From Kordiimonadaceae bacterium (lineage in GTDB: Bacteria; Pseudomonadota; Alphaproteobacteria; Sphingomonadales; Emcibacteraceae), in contig JACKKT010000002.1 of assembly GCA_024236295.1 (NCBI GenBank), positions 124,001 through 188,000 of the forward strand: a stretch of DNA of 64,000 nt, written 5' to 3'. The position numbers were made by a program, and so were the translations under genes. Shown piece after piece: positions 27,671-36,773 of the stretch (its first letter is position 1; each line of letters opens with the position of its first letter). The notes beneath the pieces were generated by a model. It saw only the letters and a program-made list of their open reading frames with translations. It was not told the DNA's origin and did no database searches.

Positions 27671-29751
27671 AGGGCGTTAATGATTGTATCAACTGTTAAA
27701 ATCTGAGGCAATATGTCCGGGTTGTCCAATGTTCTGCCCGCCGGAAAATAAAGATAAAGCGGCACGCCAATCCGGCCATAACTTTGCAAAGTTTTTGTAA
27801 TCTCAGGGTTCTGATTGGTCCAGTCAGCTTCCATAACCTGAATATTTTTTTCACGGAAAGCCTGATGAACCTCACTTCTGGAAAGAGCAACCCGTTCATT
27901 TAACTTACAGGTGACACACCAATCGGCGGTAAAATACACGAATACCGATTTTTTCTGGTCAAGCAAAGATTTCAGTGAATTCATGCTAAAAGAAACGGCG
28001 TTCAATCCGTCTTCGCCTGAAACAGTTGTCACCTGTTCCGATTTATGATCTGAAATATAAAATCCAGAATAAACGATTAGCCCAATACAAAGTCCCAACA
28101 CCGCTTTCCATATAATTCCTTCTTTTTGCAGGGAGAGTAACAGAAGAGCCAGCAACAAACTGGCAATAATACTGATGGCCATGGCATCAACACCGACCTG
28201 GTTACCCAATATCCAGAAAAGCCAGACTGCCGTTGCCAGCATCGGGAACCCCAATATCTTTTTCATGGTTTCCATCCATGCACCGGGGCGTGGCAATAGC
28301 TTTCTAAGCGACGGTACATAACATAGCAACAGATAGGGAAAAGCTAGCCCAAGTCCAAGAGCAATAAATATGGAAAAACCGCTTAAGCCACCAGCTATAA
28401 AAGCATATCCCAGCGCGCTAGCCATAAAGGGGGCAGTACATGGCGTAGCAACGACAACGGCCAGAAAACCCGTAAGAAATGATGTTTGACGTCCACTGCT
28501 ATCTGTTTTAATAAGTCCCTGTCCCAGACCCGCAAATCGACTTCCAAATTCAAAATAGCCCAGCAGATTAAGGCCGATCAATACCATTAGTAGCCCTAAT
28601 GCAAAATTAACCACTGGCATCTGCATATGAAAGCCCCACCCCACTGACAGCAGACTAACAATAGCTCCGATCAAACCAAAACAGACAACAACCCCAGATG
28701 TATAAAGAAGACCGCTTAGTCGCGCTTCTTTCTCTTCCTTATTATTTAAGGCAATAATGCTCATAGCTTTCAGGCTTAAAATCGGGAAAACGCAGGGCAT
28801 CAAATTAAGGATTATGCCACCGATAAAAGCAAAGGCAAGTGCACTTAAAAGGTTAAGTGTAGACTTTGGAACGGCGGCATCCGTTTTCAATTCTTCTCTT
28901 GGCGAAGCAATCGGCAACGTTGATTTTATGGCCGAAATTAAATATGCATGATTTTTCACGTCCCCAGTCTTAAAGGTCAGGACATAGCGAAATTTTTCGC
29001 TATCAGAATAACCATAGGCCTTTTTAAAACGGCCAATAATTTCCCCATCCACAAATGAAAGATCCTGTTTGTAACTATTGGCCATCATACCTTCATTAAA
29101 GGGAAACAGATATGCGCTTTCAATAACCGGATATTCAGCTGGGATTTTTGCCTTAACGGTAAAATTTTCTTCATCGGCATAAAAAAAGCTTTGCCAATTT
29201 ACGGAAACCGGCATATCAGCCTTTGCCATCTGGACAACAGATTCCATCTGTTCATTTGGCATTGACTGACCAACAGGGAGTTTGAATGTTATCCCCGTTT
29301 CCTGCGGCACACAGAGACTATCCGAACAAATCAGCCAAAAAGCATTGCCCCCTATATCCAGATTTTCACCATCGTAATCATCTGAAAGGCTGGCATCAGC
29401 GATCATGGTTACTGTGCTTTCATAACCATATGTTACTATATCTTCAAACGGGATCAAATGCGGTGTGGTAAACTGTAGTTCCCCGATTTCAAGTCCTTCG
29501 GGTAACGCCCAGTCCATGGTGAGCTTAAGACCGGCATCACCCGGATTTTCCCAATACCCATGCCACCCGGGTTTGGGGGTCATCTGGATGACAATCTGGA
29601 AATGATCACCTGGAGAAACTGAAATTCTGTCGGCATTGAGTTCAAGCGACGCAAGATCCGTTTGCACAACCGCTGCTATGCTGCCGGTCAGCGAAGACAG
29701 GAACATCAGAATTGCGGCTAAAAACACCTGCCTGAATGGACTATTTATCAT
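27667..29751 (-). CDS. DsbD/ScsB-like protein-disulfide reductase
   Basis: 694 residues. A signal peptide (about 1-27) is followed by a periplasmic DsbD-alpha/ScsB-like domain (PGWHGYWENPGDAGLKLTMD). A CcdA-type membrane domain has buried Cys320 (NLMPCVFP) and Cys438 (ATPCTAPF), and a C-terminal thioredoxin domain has C612-V-T-C615. The arrangement passes electrons from cytosolic thioredoxin through the membrane to periplasmic partners. It is the long ScsB-like form rather than classical DsbD. It is divergent from galE and convergent with the decarboxylase. Confidence 0.9.
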   Translation of the reverse strand: MINSPFRQVFLAAILMFLSSLTGSIAAVVQTDLASLELNADRISVSPGDHFQIVIQMTPKPGWHGYWENPGDAGLKLTMDWALPEGLEIGELQFTTPHLIPFEDIVTYGYESTVTMIADASLSDDYDGENLDIGGNAFWLICSDSLCVPQETGITFKLPVGQSMPNEQMESVVQMAKADMPVSVNWQSFFYADEENFTVKAKIPAEYPVIESAYLFPFNEGMMANSYKQDLSFVDGEIIGRFKKAYGYSDSEKFRYVLTFKTGDVKNHAYLISAIKSTLPIASPREELKTDAAVPKSTLNLLSALAFAFIGGIILNLMPCVFPILSLKAMSIIALNNKEEKEARLSGLLYTSGVVVCFGLIGAIVSLLSVGWGFHMQMPVVNFALGLLMVLIGLNLLGYFEFGSRFAGLGQGLIKTDSSGRQTSFLTGFLAVVVATPCTAPFMASALGYAFIAGGLSGFSIFIALGLGLAFPYLLLCYVPSLRKLLPRPGAWMETMKKILGFPMLATAVWLFWILGNQVGVDAMAISIIASLLLALLLLSLQKEGIIWKAVLGLCIGLIVYSGFYISDHKSEQVTTVSGEDGLNAVSFSMNSLKSLLDQKKSVFVYFTADWCVTCKLNERVALSRSEVHQAFREKNIQVMEADWTNQNPEITKTLQSYGRIGVPLYLYFPAGRTLDNPDILPQILTVDTIINAL

Positions 29752-29874
29752 GCTTCTGACTTATACCCTTTTAAACATTTAGGGCAAGAAAATTTTATCT
29801 GTAACGCACACACATATTTAATATATAGTCACTATGGTTATTAATATAATGATCGGATTGGAGCGAACTGAAAT

Positions 29875-30888
29875 ATGAATATACTGGTTACCGGCGGCAC
29901 CGGCTATATAGGAAGTCACACTGTATTACAATTGCTGGAAGCAGGGCATCAGGTCACTGTAATTGATAATTTATGTAATTCGTCAGTAGAATCCTTAAAC
30001 CGGATTAAAAATATTACCGGCATTAATGAAATATCCTTTTATGAAACGGACATCCGTGATGTTGATCGCATGAATAACCTGTTTAATGATCATAATTTCG
30101 ATGCCGTCATCCATTTTGCCGGCCTTAAAGCCGTAGGTGAAAGCACAAAAAAACCCCTAGAATATTATGACAATAATGTTGGCGGCACTACGGTTCTTTG
30201 TGAAGCTATGAAAAAGGCAGGGGTTAAAACTTTGGTTTTCAGCTCATCAGCAACCGTTTATGGTGATCCTAAAATCGTACCAATTAATGAGGATGCCCCA
30301 ATCGGTGGCACCACCAATCCATATGGCACATCAAAGCTGATGATCGAACAGATGCTTGCCGATCTTTATAATTCCGACAGGACATGGAATATTGCCCGTC
30401 TTCGCTATTTTAATCCGGTCGGCGCCCATGAAAGCGGCCTGATCGGTGAGGATCCCTCCGGAATCCCCAATAACCTGATGCCTTATATCACGCAGGTTGC
30501 CGCCGGCAAATTAAAAGAACTTTCTGTTTTTGGCGATGATTACGACACCCCGGATGGTACCGGTGTGCGTGATTATATCCATGTCGTTGATTTGGCAAAC
30601 GGCCATTTAAAGGCGTTAGAAAAATTAAAGGAAAAACCCGGCCTTGTGACCTATAACCTTGGTACCGGGAACGGCTATAGTGTGCTAGAAGCTATTCACA
30701 CATTTGAAGACGTAAATAAGATCAAAATCCCTTATAAAATTACACCAAGGCGTCCCGGAGATATTGCCAGCTGTTATGCTGATCCCACCCGTGCCAAAAC
30801 AGACCTTCATTGGCAGGCGACAAAAAACCTGAATGATATGGTCCGTGATGCCTGGAATTGGCAGTCAAAAAATCCTAACGGCTATTAA
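29875..30888 (+). CDS. galE: UDP-glucose 4-epimerase
   Basis: 337 residues. The NAD-binding ILVTGGTGYIGSHTVLQLLE and the active-site serine and YxxxK (FSSSATVYGDP, NPYGTSKL) are intact, as is GTGVRDYIHVVDLA. It interconverts UDP-glucose and UDP-galactose for surface polysaccharide or galactose use. It appears to be single-gene, and its stop shares TTAA with the convergent NDUFA9-like gene. Confidence 0.95.
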   Translation: MNILVTGGTGYIGSHTVLQLLEAGHQVTVIDNLCNSSVESLNRIKNITGINEISFYETDIRDVDRMNNLFNDHNFDAVIHFAGLKAVGESTKKPLEYYDNNVGGTTVLCEAMKKAGVKTLVFSSSATVYGDPKIVPINEDAPIGGTTNPYGTSKLMIEQMLADLYNSDRTWNIARLRYFNPVGAHESGLIGEDPSGIPNNLMPYITQVAAGKLKELSVFGDDYDTPDGTGVRDYIHVVDLANGHLKALEKLKEKPGLVTYNLGTGNGYSVLEAIHTFEDVNKIKIPYKITPRRPGDIASCYADPTRAKTDLHWQATKNLNDMVRDAWNWQSKNPNGY

Positions 30889-31826
30889 TGTGCTGCTTTG
30901 AACTGTCCGGTCGGCCTGTACTGGATAAGATATTTTGGAATGATCGCTTCTACCGGCGTTGGGGTTACACCCAGATCAGATAATGTTGGCAACTCTCCGC
31001 TGACAATATTATCTTTTTCAAGCATCCTGAGCTGATCCATTGTCAACATCGGGTTTGGCAACATACCGAGGAAAAATGCCTTAAAATAAGCAAGCTTAAG
31101 TGGCAAATTGATCATCGGCACATTCTGTTGGGTTTCTTCATTAACGAGCTTCATCAATTCCCGCATGCTATAAACTTCCGGCCCACCAAGTTCATAGGTT
31201 TTGCCATACGCATTGCTATTGCCCAAAACTTTACCCATGGCTGTAGCCAGATCACCGACATAAATCGGCTGCATTTTACTGTCCCCGCAAACAATAGGTA
31301 AAATTTGGAACATTTTGGCAAGAGCAGCGAATTTATTAAAGAAACCATCATCAGGACCGAAAACAACGCTTGAGCGAAGAATTGTGGCATTTGGAAAATT
31401 CTTAAAAACGGCTTCCTCACCCGCCGCTTTTGAGCGGGCATATTTTGAAGAAGACTCTTTATCAGCTCCAATTGAGGACAAATGAATAAGATGCTTAACC
31501 CCGGCAATAGCCGAAATCTCGGCAATTAATTCTGCCCCCTTATGATGAACGCCTTCAAATGTCTGGGACCCGCTTTCATAGAGAATACCAACAAGATTGA
31601 TGACGAAATCAGCATTCTTCACAGCAGCTTCAACAGATAATCTATTGCGGATATTGGCCTGGGCAATTTGTATCTGGCCCAATTCACCAAGCGGCTTAAG
31701 AAATAAAGCATTATTTGGCTGGCGCACTGCCACACGTATGCGATACCCCGCTTTTGCAAGATGCTGTACCAGCGTTTTTCCGATAAAGCCCGAGCCACCA
31801 AAAATTGTAACCAACTCACCGCTCAT
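30885..31826 (-). CDS. NDUFA9-like NAD(P)-binding protein (complex I-associated SDR family)
   Basis: 313 residues. An atypical short-chain dehydrogenase fold with the GGSGFIGKTLVQHLAKAGYR nucleotide loop, HLSSIGAD and YARSKAAGEEAV. This matches the alphaproteobacterial complex I NDUFA9 subunit family, which binds NADPH and is structural more than catalytic in mitochondria. No nuo genes are nearby, so the link to complex I is by family only. Confidence 0.8.
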   Translation of the reverse strand: MSGELVTIFGGSGFIGKTLVQHLAKAGYRIRVAVRQPNNALFLKPLGELGQIQIAQANIRNRLSVEAAVKNADFVINLVGILYESGSQTFEGVHHKGAELIAEISAIAGVKHLIHLSSIGADKESSSKYARSKAAGEEAVFKNFPNATILRSSVVFGPDDGFFNKFAALAKMFQILPIVCGDSKMQPIYVGDLATAMGKVLGNSNAYGKTYELGGPEVYSMRELMKLVNEETQQNVPMINLPLKLAYFKAFFLGMLPNPMLTMDQLRMLEKDNIVSGELPTLSDLGVTPTPVEAIIPKYLIQYRPTGQFKAAH

Positions 31827-31948
31827 ATTCTGTCTCCAGTTTTATATTTGTGCATTCACGTTTTACACATTTTTGGGCAGAATAGTCCAGATACAAATGA
31901 AAAATAATGCTTATTAACCTGTCAGCTGAATGCTTCAAAGCGACTTTT

Positions 31949-33469
31949 TTAATTTGAAAATCTGTTTTTGATCAGGTTAATCCAGTTTTCATTTTCTGAA
32001 GAAATAGAATCTGTCTTTTTCGAAAGATAAAATTCATTGGCATATGGATTAGAATATCCGATAAAGCCATAGGAACCCATCATCTCTACCAAAGGAAGTG
32101 CAGATCTTGATTTTAAGTATTTTTCAAAAAATAAGGAAAGATCAACGCCTGTTGATTCTGACATTATGTTAATCAGATCATCTAGCTGGTATCGTTCCCC
32201 AGTTTTCCCATAACGTCTATATAACGCGGTCATGGCGTCATCAAGTGACTTTTTATTATTGGTTTTTCTTCTAATTTCAGTATCAAGCGCGAAAGCAATC
32301 ACCCAGCCCGCATCATAAACTCCGAATCTGTTTCTTCCCTTTTCCTTTCCGGCATCCAACACGCTCAGACCATTAAATATATCTGAGGTTTCAAACCAAA
32401 GATAATTACCGAAAATATTTTCCATCCGCCTGACAAACCATTCTTCACTGAGTATTCGTCTATTCACAAGGGTCAAATTGGCATAATAATCGGTCAGTCC
32501 TTCCGAAAACCAACTACCCTGTCCGCGGTCAGCCGGTCGAATTCGCTGGCCATTCCAAAAATGAAAAAGCTCATGGGCAATAAAATCTGCCCAAAATATT
32601 GTATTTTCCTGTGATAATTTAAGATTTGTGGTAAAAGCAGCGCCATTATTAAATGCTTCTGCATCTTCCACGTCTCCTCTTAAAAAAAACATAGTGTATT
32701 TTGTCTTTGGAGTATCTGGGAAAATTGAAAGGTATATGGGGACGATCTTTTTAATTACCTGCCCGACAAGTGGCGATGCTCCTTCGAAATCTCCAAGTAA
32801 AATAATTTCCAGATCAAAACTATCTGCATTCATTGTTGCCTTATTAAACCGGCCCACGGCAAAGGCATTTTTTTCCAAAGCTTGCCAGTTTTCTACAAAA
32901 AATAAATTCTTTTGTTCATTAATCGCGGTCCAGGGAACGGATATTTGCCAATCTGCCGGCACATCAATGCTTATTTCAGCACTTCTCTTATCATCAGAGT
33001 TCATAAAAAAAGGCTTTGTTACAGAATAAAGACCGCCATTATAAATCTTTCCGGCCTGTTCGTTGCCGAAACTCCAGTTTTTTCGCGTATAATTTAAATC
33101 AACATTGTAACTAAGTGTAATTTCGCCATTATATGGCCGCTCATTAATGGATAGCAGCCAGTAACTGTCAATGCCTTCACCTTTTTGTGCGACCGACAGT
33201 TCTTCACCACCAACAGTTTTCGCATTAAGCTCTGTAATAAAATCAGCCCATCCCCTTTTCCAGTCATAAGAACCGCCGCCACCAGTTACAATCTTGCCCC
33301 CAAACACCATCATTCTGGCATTTACACTGGCAAATGGTGCGTCTATTGAGGGGATAGAAATTTGAAAATAATCCGAGTTCTGACTGGCCCCATGCAATGA
33401 AAAGGTAAAACCAAACAAACTGTATAAAATACTGGTCAGAATGGTTTTTATATTTTTTTGATTTTCCAT
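31949..33469 (-). CDS. M61-like secreted metallopeptidase
   Basis: 506 residues. A signal peptide covers about 1-28 (LYSLFGFTFSLHGASQ). Zinc site H299-E-L-F-H303 is followed 20 residues later by Glu323 in WFSEGLTDYY. HELFHFWNGQRIRPADRGQG resembles the M61 glycyl aminopeptidase family (gluzincin clan), and the N-terminal beta domain also fits. The usual M61 C-terminal PDZ domain is not obvious. It is probably periplasmic. It lies 28 bp after the BlaR1-like gene on the same strand, so it may be the output of that BlaI/BlaR1-type system. Confidence 0.78.
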   Translation of the reverse strand: MENQKNIKTILTSILYSLFGFTFSLHGASQNSDYFQISIPSIDAPFASVNARMMVFGGKIVTGGGGSYDWKRGWADFITELNAKTVGGEELSVAQKGEGIDSYWLLSINERPYNGEITLSYNVDLNYTRKNWSFGNEQAGKIYNGGLYSVTKPFFMNSDDKRSAEISIDVPADWQISVPWTAINEQKNLFFVENWQALEKNAFAVGRFNKATMNADSFDLEIILLGDFEGASPLVGQVIKKIVPIYLSIFPDTPKTKYTMFFLRGDVEDAEAFNNGAAFTTNLKLSQENTIFWADFIAHELFHFWNGQRIRPADRGQGSWFSEGLTDYYANLTLVNRRILSEEWFVRRMENIFGNYLWFETSDIFNGLSVLDAGKEKGRNRFGVYDAGWVIAFALDTEIRRKTNNKKSLDDAMTALYRRYGKTGERYQLDDLINIMSESTGVDLSLFFEKYLKSRSALPLVEMMGSYGFIGYSNPYANEFYLSKKTDSISSENENWINLIKNRFSN

Positions 33470-33497
33470 TATCTGATTTATTATTCTTAGACAAAAA

Positions 33498-35723
33498 TTA
33501 ATTTTGCTTATTCTGGTTTAGTCTCTCACGATCCCTTCTTACATTTTCAATGTCCCTTTGAATTCTCTCCCTCATATTCGTTCTTTCTTCTACACTTGGA
33601 ATATTTTCTAAATTTTCATTTAGTTCCTTATTCAACTGAAGCTGCATTTGCTCAAGCTCCTGATCGCTCGGCATATTGGCCATAGCTTGCTTTATAATCT
33701 TTTCCAGCTCTTCTTTGGTCGGTACATTTGCTTTTGCCTGTTCAATTATGCGTTTTAATTCTTCCTGGTCTGGTACATTTGCTCTGGCCTCTTCGACAAT
33801 TCTCTTAAGCTCAATCGCATCTGGCATATTTTCTTTAGCTTCTTTCACAATTTCTGCCAGTTCCTCTTCCGTCGGCAGGTTTGCCAGCGACTCTTTGATT
33901 ATTTTTTCAATTTCTTCTTCTGTCGGAACATCCTTCTTTGCATCCGCAATAATCCGTTCAAGTTCTTCCTTACTCAACGCATCCTTTTTCGCATCTTCAA
34001 CGATTTTTTTTATCTCCTCCTTGGTCGGCAGGTCTATAAAGTGGTTTTGTGATGCAAAATTTAAATCCGGAATATTTTCGGACGCTTTGTTGAGTAATAG
34101 TTCTGTATTCTTATCGAGTTTCTGTTCAGATCCTATAGCGGAAAGTGCCAGTCCTTTTTCATAATCACTATTCATGCTGTCCACTTTTTTGATAAGACGT
34201 GCAATCTGCGTTTGATCAAGATCATAAACGTCAACCAGACTTTCAGTATAAAGCCTCACAGCATAATCACTAAGAAGCAGATCAATTTCATCAAGCACAG
34301 CATTTGCACCGCCGCGACTATAAATCCAATCTACTCTTTTTTCAGCATTAATACCGGACAGTCGCAGCATAGCTTTTAGATTTTCTGCCTGCCAGGCATA
34401 TTCCGTCTCATCTATATCCACTGATTTACCGTCTTTATAATAGTGACGGTCTATATTTTTATCTTTGCCAGTCAGGACAAGTTTCCGACTTTCACCATTC
34501 TGTCTTGTTTCCAGCGAAAAATACCCGTCATTATCCATGCCTGTTATGTTTGTTTCTTCTTCATTCAGTTCAATTTTTCCCTGCCATTCGACTTCAAGAA
34601 ATTTATCCCCAATAAAGGTTTCAACAGAACTATGGCCATCCCTATTTATGTCTATCTGTCCCCGGGCAACGCGCGGTGTTATAAGGCCAAGTAAAATTAT
34701 ACTTAAAAATACAATCGTCAGATTTTTAGTAAGGCGAATGAGGCTTAAGCTATTAAAAACACTATTTGCTGATGTCAGGCGTTTAACACGCATGCTTAAG
34801 GGGCTTTCACGTCTTAACACCGCCAGGCCAAGTACAGGTCTATTGTAACTGATTAACTGTCTCGCCCCTTTAAGGAGCGACTTTGCATATTTAATCTGAT
34901 CCCCACAGCTTTTTGCCGCTCTGTCGTCACAAGCCAGTTCCCGTTCTTCGGAGATATGTCTGGCAATGAAATGCATAACAGGATTCCACCAGTATATGGC
35001 AAGGATAACTCGTTCAAGCAAATGCAGTATATTGTCATGGCGTTTAATATGCGCTAGCTCATGATAAAGAAGCGGCAATAATTCATCCATACTCATTTCT
35101 TTAATAAAAGCATGAGGAACAAGGATTATAGGTCTAAAAAATCCGACCACTAAAGGCCCGTTAATTTCATCACTAACTGCAATTTCCACATGATCAGGCC
35201 AGTGTGATCCAAATTCATCAGCTACCTGTGCAAATGGATAGGCAAATTTTCTTAAATTTCCGGCATTATAAGCGGCAATTGACAGACGGCAGAAGGCGAT
35301 CAACATTCCCAAAACCCACACCCCTAATATTGACCCCATAATCAATTTGTCATTATTGGTAGCGTTTACCGTTATATTGTCAGGAGTGGATTTAAATTTT
35401 AGTTTTGATTTATTTTTTTCCAATTGTCCTGAAGATGTTTTAATAAATGCCTTTGTTGGAACAAAATTCCTTTCAATCTTTGCAGTACCGGACTGATTAA
35501 AAACTTGGTCAGATTGCCAATTGACACCTTCCCCCGGAAGAAAGGCAGCAAGCGGCAACAAAGCCAGTGCGAATAAGGTCGCGCTCCAACTCCAGGATCT
35601 TTCCTCGGCACTTGTATCCTTCACTTTTTTTAAAATGCCAAATACAACAGCAACAATCACAAGGCTCTGCCAAAGATTATGCCCGGCAAGGATGCCAAAA
35701 TTCAGATCCATATTAATCATCAT
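33498..35723 (-). CDS. BlaR1/MecR1-like M56 membrane metalloprotease with a C-terminal helical repeat tail
   Basis: 741 residues. Membrane helices are near 15-32, 46-63, 127-150 and 331-350. The M56 zinc site is H221-E-L-A-H225, with ERELACDD at about 260-267. After the last helix the usual penicillin-binding sensor domain is absent. Instead there is a beta-rich segment (360-440), a helical part, and from 566 to 701 eight 17-residue repeats of the form P-T-x-E-E-L-x-x-I-I. BlaR1 proteases cleave BlaI repressors on signal, and the blaI-like gene overlaps this one by 11 bp. The signal is unlikely to be a beta-lactam given the missing sensor. Confidence 0.85.
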   Translation of the reverse strand: MMINMDLNFGILAGHNLWQSLVIVAVVFGILKKVKDTSAEERSWSWSATLFALALLPLAAFLPGEGVNWQSDQVFNQSGTAKIERNFVPTKAFIKTSSGQLEKNKSKLKFKSTPDNITVNATNNDKLIMGSILGVWVLGMLIAFCRLSIAAYNAGNLRKFAYPFAQVADEFGSHWPDHVEIAVSDEINGPLVVGFFRPIILVPHAFIKEMSMDELLPLLYHELAHIKRHDNILHLLERVILAIYWWNPVMHFIARHISEERELACDDRAAKSCGDQIKYAKSLLKGARQLISYNRPVLGLAVLRRESPLSMRVKRLTSANSVFNSLSLIRLTKNLTIVFLSIILLGLITPRVARGQIDINRDGHSSVETFIGDKFLEVEWQGKIELNEEETNITGMDNDGYFSLETRQNGESRKLVLTGKDKNIDRHYYKDGKSVDIDETEYAWQAENLKAMLRLSGINAEKRVDWIYSRGGANAVLDEIDLLLSDYAVRLYTESLVDVYDLDQTQIARLIKKVDSMNSDYEKGLALSAIGSEQKLDKNTELLLNKASENIPDLNFASQNHFIDLPTKEEIKKIVEDAKKDALSKEELERIIADAKKDVPTEEEIEKIIKESLANLPTEEELAEIVKEAKENMPDAIELKRIVEEARANVPDQEELKRIIEQAKANVPTKEELEKIIKQAMANMPSDQELEQMQLQLNKELNENLENIPSVEERTNMRERIQRDIENVRRDRERLNQNKQN
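33621..34028 (-). repeat. Eight 51-bp (17-residue) coding repeats
   Basis: Residues 566-701 of the BlaR1-like protein divide into eight 17-residue units such as PTKEELEKIIKQAMANM and PDQEELKRIIEQAKANV. The last unit is degenerate. The pattern predicts amphipathic helices separated by proline turns, or a charged coiled coil. Confidence 0.9.
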
Positions 35724-36114
35724 TATTTTCCTTTGCGCTTAAGGCTTGTTCAATTGCCTGTTCCAATGTTGCAATTTCATTTTCATCAATGTCACTGTCT
35801 TTAAGTAAATGCTGGGCCAGTGCCGTTGTTGACCCGCCAAAGGTATTGCCGATTAAATGTTTAAGAGCTCTGGTTCTGGCAGCAGCACGGCTGATTAAAG
35901 GGCGATATAAAAATGCCCGTCCTTCTTTCCTGGCGTCAACGAAGCCTTTATCTTTCAATATCCCAAGAAATGTCTGGACAGTCGTATAAGCCTGCTTTTT
36001 TTCATCTGTAGTCGCTTCAATAACATCATGGACGCTGGCTTCCCCCTTCTGCCACAGCACATCCATTATGCGGCTTTCCGCTTCAGTAAGCGTTGGTGAC
36101 TGTTTTCTTGCCAT
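35713..36114 (-). CDS. BlaI/MecI/CopY-family repressor
   Basis: 133 residues. The winged helix begins PTLTEAESRIMDVLWQKGEA and includes YTTVQTFLGILKDKGFVDAR, both typical of BlaI. The C-terminal dimer domain carries the protease-sensitive region. It overlaps the M56 gene by 11 bp. Palindromic sites in the 82 bp upstream suggest autoregulation. No beta-lactamase gene is adjacent. Confidence 0.92.
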   Translation of the reverse strand: MARKQSPTLTEAESRIMDVLWQKGEASVHDVIEATTDEKKQAYTTVQTFLGILKDKGFVDARKEGRAFLYRPLISRAAARTRALKHLIGNTFGGSTTALAQHLLKDSDIDENEIATLEQAIEQALSAKENNDD

Positions 36115-36136
36115 AAATCGATTCCTTTTATTTTTA

Positions 36137-36198
36137 ATTACTAATAATTTAGGATTTTTGGATAAGAGTCAAGTTTAAAATACTAATTTTTTAGTATT
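36137..36198. promoter_or_regulatory. Candidate BlaI-type operators
   Basis: A perfect palindrome AATACTAA-TTTT-TTAGTATT lies at 36179-36198, touching the stop codon of the upstream cupin gene. A weaker relative, TTACTAATAATTTAGG, lies near 36139-36154. Both are within the short leader before the blaI-like start at 36114 and share the TACTAA half-site. BlaI-family operators are dyads of the TACTA type, so autoregulation is likely. Confidence 0.55.
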
Positions 36199-36736
36199 AA
36201 TTGAGTGGCCGCGCAGAATTCAAATAATCTTGATGAACATACTGGCGTTGATTTTCGCCTGATACATCCCACATTGATCTTTCTTGATTTTCCAGATCTC
36301 CCAAATAAAAATGAATTCCGGAATTCGGAACATTATCATAAGTACAAATTGCATGGACCGTATTAATATCAAGATTAACAACCGCGGGCGCCTTAAACGT
36401 AACCCTAGACCGCTCAACCAGCCTATCGCCGTTTCGATCGTAAAATACATGGGTTTCCGTCCCTTTAAAAAGTGCAGAAATGGCGATCATCCCATGTTCA
36501 TGAGGCGGATATAACATTTTTGGTGGTGTAGAAATATAATAGACGGCAAGATTATTATCGCTGTATAAAAGCACTTCTTCGCTATCAAAGTCGGGCAATG
36601 CCATTATTATTTCATTGTGATTTGCCGCCATATTATTCAAAAGGGACAATATCCCATCAAAATTTCCGCACACCTGCAATTCACAGACTTCGTCAATTAA
36701 TTGTTTCAGACTTTCCCCGACTTTTTGATGATACAT
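36197..36736 (-). CDS. Cysteine dioxygenase-like cupin protein
   Basis: 179 residues. A single cupin domain with metal ligands H79 and H81 (PPHEHGM), and H128 (NTVHAI) as the probable third. The layout resembles the cysteine dioxygenase / thiol dioxygenase-like cupins. The substrate is unknown. It lies 37 bp after the Tat-TIM-barrel gene on the same strand, so it may be the last gene of the sugar operon, or a separate unit. Confidence 0.65.
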   Translation of the reverse strand: MYHQKVGESLKQLIDEVCELQVCGNFDGILSLLNNMAANHNEIIMALPDFDSEEVLLYSDNNLAVYYISTPPKMLYPPHEHGMIAISALFKGTETHVFYDRNGDRLVERSRVTFKAPAVVNLDINTVHAICTYDNVPNSGIHFYLGDLENQERSMWDVSGENQRQYVHQDYLNSARPLN

Positions 36737-36773
36737 AAATTTTACCTTGCTTCTCTATCTAGAAAAATCCCCC

